From the NCBI GenBank assembly GCA_003176045.1, contig PSRM01000043.1:1-40638 (forward strand): a stretch of 40,638 bases of DNA. Direction: 5' to 3'. Shown piece by piece: positions 34,701 to 40,638 of the stretch. A model generated the notes under the pieces. It was not told the DNA's origin, searched no databases, and worked only from the letters and a program-made list of their open reading frames with translations. The first letter of the stretch is position 1. The number at the start of each line of letters is the position of its first letter. Both the position numbers and the translations under genes were made by a program. Source of the stretch: Verrucomicrobiota bacterium. Lineage in GTDB: Bacteria; Verrucomicrobiota; Verrucomicrobiia; Limisphaerales; UBA8199.

Positions 34701-35555
34701 CTGGTCGTCGAGATGTTCTACAGCAGCCGCGCCGGGGCGCCCGGCAGGCGCGCGCTGGATTTGGAATTGCTCGCGCCCAGGTTCGATTTGCCGCTCGAGA
34801 ATCTTACCTGGAACGTTTCCCTGAGCGATAAATGGAAGCTGAGCCATTGGTCGGGCTCGATGCAATTTCAGCAGGAGCAGGCCGGGCCGGAAACGGCGGC
34901 TGTGGACCTCCAGACCTATCTTCAGACCGAGGCCACCCTCCAGCGCGAGCGCAGCAAGGAAGCCGAGCAGTTCCTGGCCGAAGGCAATGGCGCATTGGAC
35001 AAGGGCGATCCTTCCCAGGCGCGCCGCTCATTCCAGGCCGCTTATGGCTTGTCCTCTTCCGATGCCGCCTTCAATGAAGATGCCCGCGTCCAATTGCACA
35101 ATATCAAGCTTCAGCAAGCGCTCGTTGGCCTCAACGTGCGCCAGGCCGGCGTTGGCGGGGACGTGGCTGCGCTGGGCCCTGCCTTCCGGGATATTCACAA
35201 TCGCAAAGAATTGAATTACACCCAGAAAGACGCCAAGGAGATCATCGAACGAAATAACGCGGACGATAACGCGGCCTTCATGAAAGTGGCCGAGCGGCTC
35301 ATTCAACAGCAGGACGCCGCCATCGGCAGTCCGGCGGCTATTCGGGCGAACATTCCACAGCAGGGGCGAATGCTGACGTTCAAACGGTCGGTGGTAGTGG
35401 ATAAGTTGATCGAGAAGGCGGAGGATTTGAAAATCGATCTGCGGCTCACAGCCAGCCGGCCGGCCTCCACGACGGTACGCGTGCTGATTCTTGTGGCGAC
35501 GTTGGTGGTGCTGGCGGGGTTTGTGCGGATGGGGCGGATTTTGCGGAGCGCTTAG
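28518..35555 (+). CDS. Giant envelope protein with internal duplication
   Basis: A 2345-residue protein of unknown family. From the ATG at 28518 (GAGGG at 7 nt) the n-region is long and repeat-derived; an ATG at 28623 (residue 36) would give a conventional signal. The hydrophobic core is SSIFLSSIFLSSIFLS at about 54-69, with cleavage likely after ALSA (76). Two large beta-rich extracytoplasmic halves flank a central hydrophobic block of about five or six helices (about 1001-1019, 1055-1075, 1119-1141, 1153-1198, 1215-1234). A last helix is at 2319-2338. Residues about 653-956 and 1788-2111 share a common pattern and look duplicated. A TPR-like helical stretch (LAEGNGALDKGDPSQARRSF) is near 2155. 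Repeat-derived inserts lie at DNA 29411-29503 and 31591-31621. The gene closes the sigma/anti-sigma-VWA cluster. The function may be structural or transport-related, but nothing in the sequence decides it. Confidence 0.8.
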   Translation: MSQQTPKNRFQTPNTKARAGQAVQPLARHTVSDALMTRITRINTNSCKFVKFVSSIFLSSIFLSSIFLSASPALSAEPAAPITLEDFKLVGDLTEGRAGFTLTATAKVEESKGASLELLSGTVALTELGAHPKWQLRAEPNRYIAVFERKGKYPIHLKFDAAVKPRDAWKGVEFHVAPGVLQRVVLKGLAPETQFEFPGAARPERKDSDFLSYLPADGSVKLSWKETRPESEGKLFYSAEMLSQISVSPGLMRQAALLDFKVMQGELNRVTLILKGAGEVTRVQGEQVLSWSVEQVPQSPNTKHQTPNTRETSNSKLQTSSKLQTSSSKTEAGSGDGAEISGPVQENGKGRLDASIADPDQGTRADEPSATPGERRLVIQFNQPQKDQFALQVYTQTPLGAFPQTADGLQIRPEGATRFAGYFRIVNDGAVRLEVSQASGLSQISPEQFPETEATKAALRVTGSQRFAYRFSGADFALRISADQILPELTVSEVIAYHLGENELTLDTEIELDIRDAPLRELLVRVPKGYVLARPNASGMNDYFLSGGSERDEAPEDGKPEAELRLIYGQPLTGRQIVQLHLERNKPLAGASWVLPRIEVVRAKSVRGHVGVAADAGFRLTAERTQSLTEIATAFFPRKVAGLQAAFRLSDPAWQATMHVERLPQTVQADVFHLFSIAEGIAYGSSVINYVISGAPVSTFKVELPDDFVNVEFTGKDVRNWQTNGSAGGRGGAHTYLVHLHTPVSGPYTLLATYERAFKPHGETLSFTGARPNGVQAEQGYTLVVSAYQFQMTPTEVSPGLLQLEPAEVPPEYRLFFDAPILAAYRYTSRPFNLKLAVSLLEQGASLSLVVDRASITNHISKEGQVLTDVRYFLKNRGNPNFRITLPAGTQLWSASVNGAAVVPVIDGSASLIPLPQRGDPNAVLTVDLKLAGRSDHPGRVKLAAPILAAPVMLAEWTVEPDTGQRLVYEAGSLTPAGGVADVSGFAQLARAFSGEQGGRAWLCLVAAVALLGGAVVLWRWAGGQGSGFRVQGSGAHGGGTGPTGAAPIGFRVTLGTLGGLIALVLAIVAFYNLTGLVVDERGELPRNVSFLVPVQQPGTDLRIEVANQPEHLTALEVLGYVWPAALVLIIAVAALALRARTAPAEAGGYRWGWVAVLTVLGWVILRVPNGAVVFLIGTFLFIVAQVILPALLGLWRSWRSPQPARPPAAASGLASAGTALLLGFGLLLGFSNSSFGHDPREAPKASRASGVAGTRLSPPLALPDSVTSELRIEEKFALGTTKIVWQAEKGQTLPLLFDPAVLTRLSYPSNSLELISQSRDREGAPLPIALHELQATRSGSFSITVQYELQVTKKDGESGLTIPVPYGLVNQVNLTVANLDVDVLSPQAVSVQRETTSTNTTARVVLPPMANAWIAWKPRTRDVKHEKPVYYAEITHLYAPTAGVIEGAHIVSIRPAQGELSELVFDVPKGMTVTDVSDRSEQADRKSVCVVQLWRFDPDAHKLRVTFASPQWRPFSLLVKTQVATGPLPFEQTVGLISVVGAGGQVGSMGVATGNEVELDSVSAPAFSTINLEDFPAEPAPVLQGQIPGLTVRRAFRYTQHAGTSSVVRADKDIGAPGGGLALLCTIKASAVEPDVRVETQDTLSLGEDRTVLAANATVRITRAGIFRLSFVMPEGFDVEAISGPALSHWTESKTNSARVITLHLQGKTVGDQQFSINLAGPGIKSARSWTVPELSLREASKQTGTLLVVPEQGMRLQATTREGVSQLDPQRSGIRQKGVLAFGLLQSPWKLGLDIEQVDPWVQVVSLQHVTVSEAQAKIAANLQYQIDNTGLKLFHILIPTNAEGVHFQGDQVADFMPLAGTVTNGMQEWEIKLHRRVIGPYVLQATYQTTMPEQAKEVAVRGIQAAGVNQQRGFVTVQTGGRLQVRPDPPSGALQPAEWQSIPRALQQGLPAQAANFTYRLIDTSFDLPLKLERHEAAKLLPARINNITFASVVSDDGIVLTRARIEMLPGDKRLLDLTLPKDSQFWFAFVNQSGVWPWRQSDRILLPLDPQCRDHKPLVVEMFYSSRAGAPGRRALDLELLAPRFDLPLENLTWNVSLSDKWKLSHWSGSMQFQQEQAGPETAAVDLQTYLQTEATLQRERSKEAEQFLAEGNGALDKGDPSQARRSFQAAYGLSSSDAAFNEDARVQLHNIKLQQALVGLNVRQAGVGGDVAALGPAFRDIHNRKELNYTQKDAKEIIERNNADDNAAFMKVAERLIQQQDAAIGSPAAIRANIPQQGRMLTFKRSVVVDKLIEKAEDLKIDLRLTASRPASTTVRVLILVATLVVLAGFVRMGRILRSA
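29411..29503. repeat. Heptamer arrays inside giant protein gene
   Basis: A caccaaa array followed by an aaacttc array. Both are in stop-free orientation and are translated as PNTKHQT and KLQTSS repeats after QVLSWSVEQVPQ. Confidence 0.9.
31591..31621. repeat. Heptamer array beside transmembrane block
   Basis: Four copies of agggttc in stop-free orientation encode GSGFRVQGSG in the loop between the first and second central hydrophobic helices. Confidence 0.9.
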
Positions 35556-35587
35556 CAGGTTTCGAGAGCACGCGAGATTGGCATGTC

Positions 35588-35650
35588 GGGGACGACGTAA
35601 GGAGTCCCTTAGGAAAACGAGTTAAAGCGGGGACTCCTCACGTCGTCCCC
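35588..35650. repeat. Inverted repeat downstream of giant gene
   Basis: Arms of 21 nt (ggggacgacgtaaggagtcc and near-complement) around a 21-nt loop, with one mismatch. The arm shares gacgtaagg with the element at 10825-10848. It may shape the 3' end of the giant transcript; it has no T-tail. Confidence 0.7.
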
Positions 35651-35694
35651 TACAAGGCGCACGATCTTCGGCCACGAACGGGCGATCGAAAAAC

Positions 35695-35798
35695 GAAAGC
35701 GGCGGAATGCGCCGCAGTCCAAACGCTTCGCGACTTCTTCCGCGCCGATCCATCGCGAAGCGTTTGAGTGGACCGATCGCAATCGGGAGCGCTTTGGT
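35695..35798. repeat. Dispersed palindromes before sulfatase
   Basis: A gcggcggaatgcgccgc hairpin followed by an aaacgcttcgcga/tcgcgaagcgttt inverted pair. Both units recur at 21538-21665 and near 37550. With 35588-35650 this accounts for most of the 290-nt spacer. Confidence 0.7.
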
Positions 35799-35845
35799 TT
35801 TTTCGCGCTTGGCCTTGGCTGAGGGATGCCTAAAGTATTGGCGAC

Positions 35846-37489
35846 ATGCAACGAATCCGCCTTGTGTTTGTATCGCTCATCCTCGTGCTCTCCTGTTGTG
35901 TCGCGACCGCCGCTCCATCCAAACCCAACATCATCATCCTTCTGGTAGATGACATGGGCTTCTCGGATATCGGCTGCTACGGCAGTGAGATCCCTACACC
36001 CAACCTGGACCGGCTTGCCGCAGAAGGCCTGAGGTTCACACAATTCTATAACACGGGCCGGTGTTGCCCGACACGCGCTGCGCTGTTGACGGGACTCTAT
36101 TCGCATGAGGCTGGCGTCGGGCACATGACGGAGGATAAAGGCCAGCCGGGTTATCGCGGGGACCTGAATGAGCATTGCGTGACGATCGCAGACGTTTTGC
36201 GAGGCGCGGGCTATCGCACGATGATGACGGGCAAGTGGCATGTTACCAGGTTTGTCCATCCAGCCAGCGAGGCGGAAAAGCATAATTGGCCGCTGCAGCG
36301 AGGGTTCGATAATTATTTCGGAATCATTCAGGGGGGAGCTAACTATTTTCATCCGAAGCCGCTCACGATGGGAAATCAGATTCTGGATGAATTGCCGAAA
36401 ATTGAGTTTCATTCCGCTGCCGCCGGGGCGCTCCCTCATCCCGCTGAGCGGGACGGCTCTGATGGGTTTTACACCACGGATGCATTTGTGGACCAGGCGA
36501 TCACATTCATTGATGCAGGTGAAAAGCAGAAACCATTTTTTCTCTATCTGGCGTTCAACGCGCCGCACTTCCCGCTGATGGCCCCGCAAGACGAGATCGC
36601 CAAATTCCGGGGCAAATACAAAATCGGATGGGATAAACTCCGCGAGCAGCGCAACGCGCGCCAAAAGGAACTCGGAGTCGTAGATGCGGCGTGGGCGTTA
36701 TCACCGCGCCCGCCGCGCGTGAAGGCCTGGGAATCGGTGACCGCGGAGGAGCAGGATCGGTTTGATCAGATCATGTCCATTTACGCCGCCGACGTCGCCC
36801 ACATCGATACCGCCGTCGGTCGCCTCGTAGCGGCCCTCCAGCAGCGAGGGATGCTGGATAACACGCTCCTGATGTTTCTTTCCGACAACGGCGGCAATGC
36901 TGAGAGCGGGCCCCGCGGCCGTATGGAAGGACAACTGCCCGGCTCCGAGAACTCGACCGTATATTGTGGCCAATCCTGGGCCACGCTGGAGAACACGCCA
37001 TTTCGCCGCTACAAACACTTCAATCATGAGGGCGGCATAGCCACACCTTTCATTGTGCATTGGCCCAAAGGCCTGCAAAGTAGGGCAGGCGTCCCGCCTG
37101 CCCCCCAGTTCCGCACTCAGCCCGCTCACCTAGTAGATCTTATGGCAACATGTGTAGATGTCTCCGGCGCAAAGTACCCCAAAGAATTCCAAGGCCGCAC
37201 AATCCTTCCCATGGAAGGCCGAAGCCTCCTGCCAGCCTTTGCCGACAAGCCCATCAAGCGAGATGCATTGTATTGGGAGCATGAAGGCAATGCTGCGATC
37301 CGAGTTGACGACTGGAAACTAGTGCGCCTGGGCCGCACTGGAGCCTGGGAACTCTACAACATGAAGACCGACCGCACCGAGTTGCACGACCTCTCAGCCG
37401 AGCAACCCGACCGCGCCAAAGCCCTGGCCACGAAATGGGATGCGTGGGCAACACGTACCCACGTGATGCCATATCCGGCGCAAAATTAG
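35846..37489 (+). CDS. Secreted formylglycine-dependent sulfatase
   Basis: A 547-residue type I sulfatase that hydrolyses sulfate esters outside the cytoplasm. The signal peptide is MQRIRLVFVSLILVLSCCVA with cleavage near ATA-AP. The metal-binding DD (residues 35-36) sits in NIIILLVDDMGFSDIGCYG. The formylglycine motif C-x-P-x-R is C73-C-P-T-R77, followed by AALLTG. A second metal-site segment is FLSDNGGNAE, and MMTGKWH supplies a conserved lysine/histidine. Maturation needs a formylglycine-generating enzyme, which is not in the window. A palindromic repeat is translated in frame as SRAGVPPAP (DNA 37080-37104). The substrate, probably a sulfated polysaccharide, is not determinable. Confidence 0.95.
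   Translation: MQRIRLVFVSLILVLSCCVATAAPSKPNIIILLVDDMGFSDIGCYGSEIPTPNLDRLAAEGLRFTQFYNTGRCCPTRAALLTGLYSHEAGVGHMTEDKGQPGYRGDLNEHCVTIADVLRGAGYRTMMTGKWHVTRFVHPASEAEKHNWPLQRGFDNYFGIIQGGANYFHPKPLTMGNQILDELPKIEFHSAAAGALPHPAERDGSDGFYTTDAFVDQAITFIDAGEKQKPFFLYLAFNAPHFPLMAPQDEIAKFRGKYKIGWDKLREQRNARQKELGVVDAAWALSPRPPRVKAWESVTAEEQDRFDQIMSIYAADVAHIDTAVGRLVAALQQRGMLDNTLLMFLSDNGGNAESGPRGRMEGQLPGSENSTVYCGQSWATLENTPFRRYKHFNHEGGIATPFIVHWPKGLQSRAGVPPAPQFRTQPAHLVDLMATCVDVSGAKYPKEFQGRTILPMEGRSLLPAFADKPIKRDALYWEHEGNAAIRVDDWKLVRLGRTGAWELYNMKTDRTELHDLSAEQPDRAKALATKWDAWATRTHVMPYPAQN
37080..37104. repeat. Palindromic repeat inside sulfatase gene
   Basis: A 25-bp palindrome (gtagggcaggcg/cgcctgcccc) closely matches 6019-6043. 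It is in frame and encodes SRAGVPPA in a loop before the QPAHLVDL motif. Confidence 0.8.
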
Positions 37490-37508
37490 TGCGGTAGTTA
37501 CAGACCTC

Positions 37509-37640
37509 CCCAGGGCGGCTTGCCAAAAAGCGCCAGAGGACTGGCGCACTCCAAGACGCTTCGCGCCACTCGAGCGCGCCCGAATCTGGCGCAGCTTTTG
37601 GGCTGCGCTCCCGATCTATCGGGAGCGCTTTTCTTCCGCT
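37509..37640. repeat. Dispersed repeats between convergent genes
   Basis: Units gccagaggactggcgcactc, caagacgcttcgcg and a ggctgcgctcccgatctatc/gggagcgc hairpin. The first two match 18511-18618 and 35695-35798. No terminator with a T-run is seen. Confidence 0.6.
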
Positions 37641-37669
37641 GCTCCAGCATCTCAAAAATGGAGCTGGCG

Positions 37670-38371
37670 CTACCGAAAGTACGCGTCATACAGCAACTTA
37701 ATCGCCAGCGCGAACACCGCCGTCAGAAAAACCGGCCGCACAAACTTCGTCCCCCTCGCAACCACCATCCCGGCTCCGATCCGCGCGCCAAGAAGTTGGC
37801 CCACGCCCATCACCAGGCCATATTCGAGCACGAACTTCCCGCGCCATAGAAAAAACACCAGCGACCCAGCATTGCTCGCAAAATTTACTACCTTCGCGTA
37901 TCCGGTCGCCCTGGCGAGATTGAAGCCCAGGCACAGCATATAGGCCATCGTCCAAAACGTGCCTGTGCCCGGCCCGAAGAAGCCGTCGTAAAAACCTATC
38001 CCCAAGCCGAAAATCACATCGAACGACCGACGCCCCATTCGCGGATGAATATCCTGTGCCCCGAGCTGCGGCCGCAAGAGCACATATAGGGCGACGGCAA
38101 TCAGCAGGATAGGAATGGCCCGACGCAGGAACGACGGGTCCACGCGCAACACCACTATCGTTCCCAACGCCGCCCCAATCAGCGAAAACACAAACGCCCG
38201 CCCGCAATCGCGCAGTGGCACTGCGCCGGCCCGCGCGTAGTGCCAGGCTGCGCTGCCCGAGCCGCAAGTGGACTGGATCTTGTTTGTGCCAAGCGCCTGC
38301 TGCGCGTTCACTCCTAAGCTCAGCAACACTGGCACCGTGATGAGCCCTCCTCCACCCGCAATCGAATCCAC
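37670..38371 (-). CDS. TSUP (TauE/SafE-like) membrane permease
   Basis: A sulfite exporter TauE/SafE-family integral membrane protein, at least 233 residues. The typical opening VDSIAGGGGLITVPVLLSLG is followed by the conserved ALGTNKIQS. A second-repeat signature is GIGFYDGFFGPGTGTFWTMA, then ARATGYAKVVNFASNAGSLV. Several hydrophobic helices are evident. The coordinate given starts at a GTG, but the same frame continues upstream as LLFLTGLFAGF, a first helix expected in the family, with no ATG before repeat DNA. The true start is probably a non-ATG codon near 38400-38430. The substrate (sulfite, sulfonate or other anion) is not assignable. It converges with the sulfatase, so a sulfur link is possible but only by proximity. 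Confidence 0.85.
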   Translation of the reverse strand: MDSIAGGGGLITVPVLLSLGVNAQQALGTNKIQSTCGSGSAAWHYARAGAVPLRDCGRAFVFSLIGAALGTIVVLRVDPSFLRRAIPILLIAVALYVLLRPQLGAQDIHPRMGRRSFDVIFGLGIGFYDGFFGPGTGTFWTMAYMLCLGFNLARATGYAKVVNFASNAGSLVFFLWRGKFVLEYGLVMGVGQLLGARIGAGMVVARGTKFVRPVFLTAVFALAIKLLYDAYFR

Positions 38372-38436
38372 AAATCCGGCAAACAGACCGGTCAGGAAAA
38401 GCAGGCAAATTGAGAGCAGATGATTAATGGCGCGAA

Positions 38437-38637
38437 AATTAACCGCGGATTACGCGGATTACACGGATAAAAAGCTTCAAACTTCAAACTTCAAACTTCA
38501 AAGAAACCTCAAACTTCAAGCGCGGTCGTGGCAGCTTTTGAAGTTTGAGGCTTGAGAGTTCCTTGAAGTTTGATGTTTGAAGTTTGAAGTTTTTTTGAGG
38601 GTTCCTCGAGGTTTGATGCTTGATGTTTGAAGTTTCC
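38437..38637. repeat. Inverted heptamer arrays between TSUP and rfbF
   Basis: ggattacgcggattacac 10-mers, then an aaacttc heptamer array (about 38464-38520) facing a gaagttt array (about 38536-38637). The opposed arrays can pair into a long imperfect hairpin. They occupy most of the divergent promoter region; no -35/-10 pair is convincing. Confidence 0.85.
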
Positions 38638-38698
38638 GCTTTCGACTTTGTTCCGGCTTGCCATGGCCCATTCGCTCTGCAACCTTGACCGCGTTTTC

Positions 38699-39481
38699 AT
38701 GAAAGTAGTCATTCTCTGCGGCGGCAAAGGCACCAGGCTTCGCGAAGAAACCGAGTTCCGGCCCAAGCCCATGGTGCCCATCGGCAAACAGCCGATCCTG
38801 TGGCATATCATGAAGTATTATGCCCATTTCGGGCATAAAGAATTCGTCCTCTGTCTCGGCTACAAAGGCGAGATGATTAAGAACTATTTCCGAAACTATC
38901 TTTGGAACACGTGCGACATTTCCCTGTCCCTGGGGCGCGAGTCCAGGATTCAATTCCATGATCGCCACGCCGAGGAAGATTGGACTGTTACCCTGGCCGA
39001 TACCGGCGAGGATTCAATGACTGCGTATCGTCTCAGACAGGTTCGACGCTATGTGCCTAAGGGCAAGCCCTTCCTGTTCACCTATGGGGATGGGCTCTCG
39101 AATATTGACATCACCGCGACGCTTAAGGAGCACCGCCGCTCGGGCAAGCTTTGCACCATATCAGCCGTCCACCCCGCAGGCCGCTTCGGGGCGCTCAAGG
39201 TCGAGGAGAGCGGCGCAATTCGAACGTTTGTCGAAAAACCGCAGGTCGAGGAAGCATTCGTCAACGGCGGTTACATGGTTTGTGAACACAAAGTGTTCGA
39301 CTATTTGCCTGATGACCCAAATGTTCCCTTCGAGACGACCCCGATCGCCAATCTCGTCCGCGATGGCGAGCTTCAATCCTATCGGCACGAAGGCTTTTGG
39401 CAGCCGATGGATACGTATCAGGAGGCGCAATATTTGAACAGGCTTTGGAATGAAGGGAAGGCGCCGTGGAAGGTGTGGTAG
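38699..39481 (+). CDS. rfbF: Glucose-1-phosphate cytidylyltransferase
   Basis: A 260-residue nucleotidyltransferase that makes CDP-glucose from CTP and glucose-1-phosphate, the first step to CDP-3,6-dideoxyhexoses of surface polysaccharides. The start at 38699 gives MKVVILCGGKGTRLREETEF with the sugar-nucleotide signature GGKGTRL. PKPMVPIGKQPILWHIMKYY and the lower active-site segments FTYGDGLSNIDI, FVEKPQ and NGGYMV fit RfbF, as does the length (about 257). The frame extends 24 codons upstream to an ATG at 38627, but those residues do not match the family. CDP-glucose 4,6-dehydratase follows 368 nt downstream, supporting the pathway. Confidence 0.94.
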   Translation: MKVVILCGGKGTRLREETEFRPKPMVPIGKQPILWHIMKYYAHFGHKEFVLCLGYKGEMIKNYFRNYLWNTCDISLSLGRESRIQFHDRHAEEDWTVTLADTGEDSMTAYRLRQVRRYVPKGKPFLFTYGDGLSNIDITATLKEHRRSGKLCTISAVHPAGRFGALKVEESGAIRTFVEKPQVEEAFVNGGYMVCEHKVFDYLPDDPNVPFETTPIANLVRDGELQSYRHEGFWQPMDTYQEAQYLNRLWNEGKAPWKVW

Positions 39482-39496
39482 AGGAAGGCCGAAGCT

Positions 39497-39838
39497 CGAA
39501 ATCCGAATTCCGAATTCGGAATTCCGAAGCTCGAAGTGTTTGGCAGGAAAATTTAGCGGCAGGAAAAGCTGACAGAAAAATTAGAGACACAAAAATGGGA
39601 ATGAGAAATTCTCTCCGAAATCCGAATTCCGAATTCCGACGCTCGAAGAGTTTGGCAGGAAAATTTAGCGGCAAGAAAATCTGACAGAAAAATTAGAGAC
39701 AGAAAAATGGGAATGAGAAATTTTCTTGCCACTGAATTTTCTTGCCGATTCCTGACCGCTTTCTGGCGCTCGCGGTTTCGCATCGGACTTTGGATTTCGG
39801 GCTTCGGGTTTCGGGCTTCGGATTTCGGGCTTCCTTCG
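39497..39838. repeat. 112-bp tandem duplication and heptamers before rfbG
   Basis: Two direct copies, offset by 112 bp (tttggcaggaaaatttagcg at 39539 and 39651; gagaaatt at 39603 and 39715), each start with ccgaatt heptamers and include gacagaaaaattag 15-mers related to the 28447-28715 cassette. Positions 39784-39838 are gatttcgg/gcttcgg heptamers. They fill the 368-nt rfbF-rfbG gap; no gene is seen. Confidence 0.85.
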
Positions 39839-39849
39839 GCTTGTTGCTC

Positions 39850-40638
39850 ATGACCGCCAAGAAACATCATTTCTTCTCCGGCGCTTATTCCGGCCGCAAC
39901 GTCTTGGTCACTGGCCATACCGGCTTCAAAGGAGGCTGGCTTTGCCAATGGCTCCTTGGCCTTGGTGCTGAGGTCACCGGATACAGCCTGCCGCCGCCAA
40001 CGCAACCGGCCTTGTTCGAGCAGTTGGCTCTGGCCGACCGCATGCATCATCTCGATGGGGACGTGCGTGATGAAGTCGCCTTTACTCAAGCCGTTCGAAA
40101 ATCGGCGCCAGACTTCATTTTCCATTTAGCCGCCCAGTCCCTTGTGCGCGAGTCCTACAGAACTCCTGTGGCCACCTGGCAAACGAACGTGATGGGAACA
40201 GTTCACGTATTGGAGGCGGCACGCGGCCTGAACAAAAAATGCGCCGTCGTGTGCATTACCAGCGACAAGTGCTACGAGAATCGCGAATGGCTCTACGGCT
40301 ACCGCGAGGAAGATTCATTGGGTGGCCATGATCCCTATAGTTCCAGCAAAGGCGCGGCTGAGATCGCCATCGCCGCCTGGCGTCGCTCTTTCTTTCAGAG
40401 CCGCGACGCTAATTCCAAAGGCGTGAGTATCGCCAGCGCGCGCGCCGGCAACGTCATCGGCGGCGGCGATTGGGCCACCGACCGCATCGTTCCCGACTGT
40501 GTGCGCGCCTTGCAGCAGCGCGAACCCATCGCCGTGCGAAATCCTTGCGCCACGCGTCCCTGGCAGCATGTGCTCGAACCGCTCAGCGGCTATCTCTGGC
40601 TCGGGGCTCGCCTATACGGTGGCGCGGACGGCTCGTCC
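39850..40638 (+). CDS. rfbG: CDP-glucose 4,6-dehydratase, truncated by window end
   Basis: Extended short-chain dehydrogenase that converts CDP-glucose to CDP-4-keto-6-deoxyglucose with bound NAD. 263 codons are visible without a stop (family about 360), so the 3' end lies outside the window. The NAD motif NVLVTGHTGFKGGWLCQWLL is characteristic of this dehydratase. FHLAAQSLVRESYRTP, the ITSDKCYEN segment and the catalytic Y-x-x-x-K in DPYSSSKGAAE follow in order. RAGNVIGGGDWATDRIVPD and TRPWQHVLEPLSGYLWL are also family-specific. It is read together with rfbF in a CDP-deoxysugar route for O-antigen or capsule. Confidence 0.95.
   Translation, partial: MTAKKHHFFSGAYSGRNVLVTGHTGFKGGWLCQWLLGLGAEVTGYSLPPPTQPALFEQLALADRMHHLDGDVRDEVAFTQAVRKSAPDFIFHLAAQSLVRESYRTPVATWQTNVMGTVHVLEAARGLNKKCAVVCITSDKCYENREWLYGYREEDSLGGHDPYSSSKGAAEIAIAAWRRSFFQSRDANSKGVSIASARAGNVIGGGDWATDRIVPDCVRALQQREPIAVRNPCATRPWQHVLEPLSGYLWLGARLYGGADGSS

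Noticed and set aside
35588..35798. Insertion sequence or MITE ends
   Set aside because: Inverted arms exist, but no transposase or clear target-site duplication is visible, and similar units are scattered through the window.
35609..36664. Open frame of 351 codons on the minus strand
   Set aside because: Antisense to the sulfatase N-terminal half and running into repeat DNA; no recognisable domain.

Overview
The window looks like a chromosomal segment of a large-genome member of the Verrucomicrobiota, most likely Pedosphaera/Limisphaerales-like. The evidence is the gene mix: a Tat-exported Gfo/Idh oxidoreductase, a secreted HEAT-repeat protein, a YHYH plus EF-hand pair, a formylglycine sulfatase, an S8 protease with a NGLPDWWEQ tail, and an ECF sigma factor next to an anti-sigma/VWA fusion. 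This is inference from content; no rRNA gene is present and I recognise no tRNA gene or transposase.

Layout. 139-13418: a possible gene remnant, leuS, a HEAT-repeat protein and a Gfo/Idh oxidoreductase (minus strand), then a YHYH protein and an EF-hand protein (plus), then a pseudo-receiver and an S8 protease (minus). 13638-19041 (minus): an amidohydrolase followed by bioF and bioA, with the ribosome hibernation factor hpf further upstream. 19193-35555 (plus): a ParA-type ATPase without a parB neighbour, an ECF sigma factor, a 1770-residue anti-sigma/VWA protein with secretin-like segments, a 280-residue exported protein, and a 2345-residue membrane protein with an internal duplication. 35846-40638: a sulfatase (plus), a TSUP permease (minus), then rfbF and the 5' part of rfbG for CDP-deoxysugar synthesis.

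The most unusual feature is the repeat load. Nearly every spacer is built from short tandem arrays, mostly with a 7-nt period (also 8, 10, 12 and 15), and from dispersed palindromes. The arrays are not confined to spacers: they lie in frame inside leuS (twice), bioA, bioF, the Gfo/Idh gene, the YHYH gene and the giant membrane protein. Palindromic elements are in frame in bioA and the sulfatase. Because 7 is coprime to 3, a heptamer array translates to the same 7-residue repeat in all three frames of a strand. The intragenic arrays I checked all lie in a stop-free orientation, while several intergenic ones do not.

Two neighbouring exported proteins (27603-28445 and 28518-35555) appear to take their Shine-Dalgarno, start codon and the hydrophobic core of the signal peptide from the same repeat cassette, with a 15-nt repeat encoding the SSIFL pentapeptide. 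Three other exported proteins also have repeat DNA at or just before the signal sequence. I consider this repeat-to-signal-peptide recruitment, together with the sigma/anti-sigma-VWA/giant-protein cluster it feeds, the best candidate for undescribed biology here.
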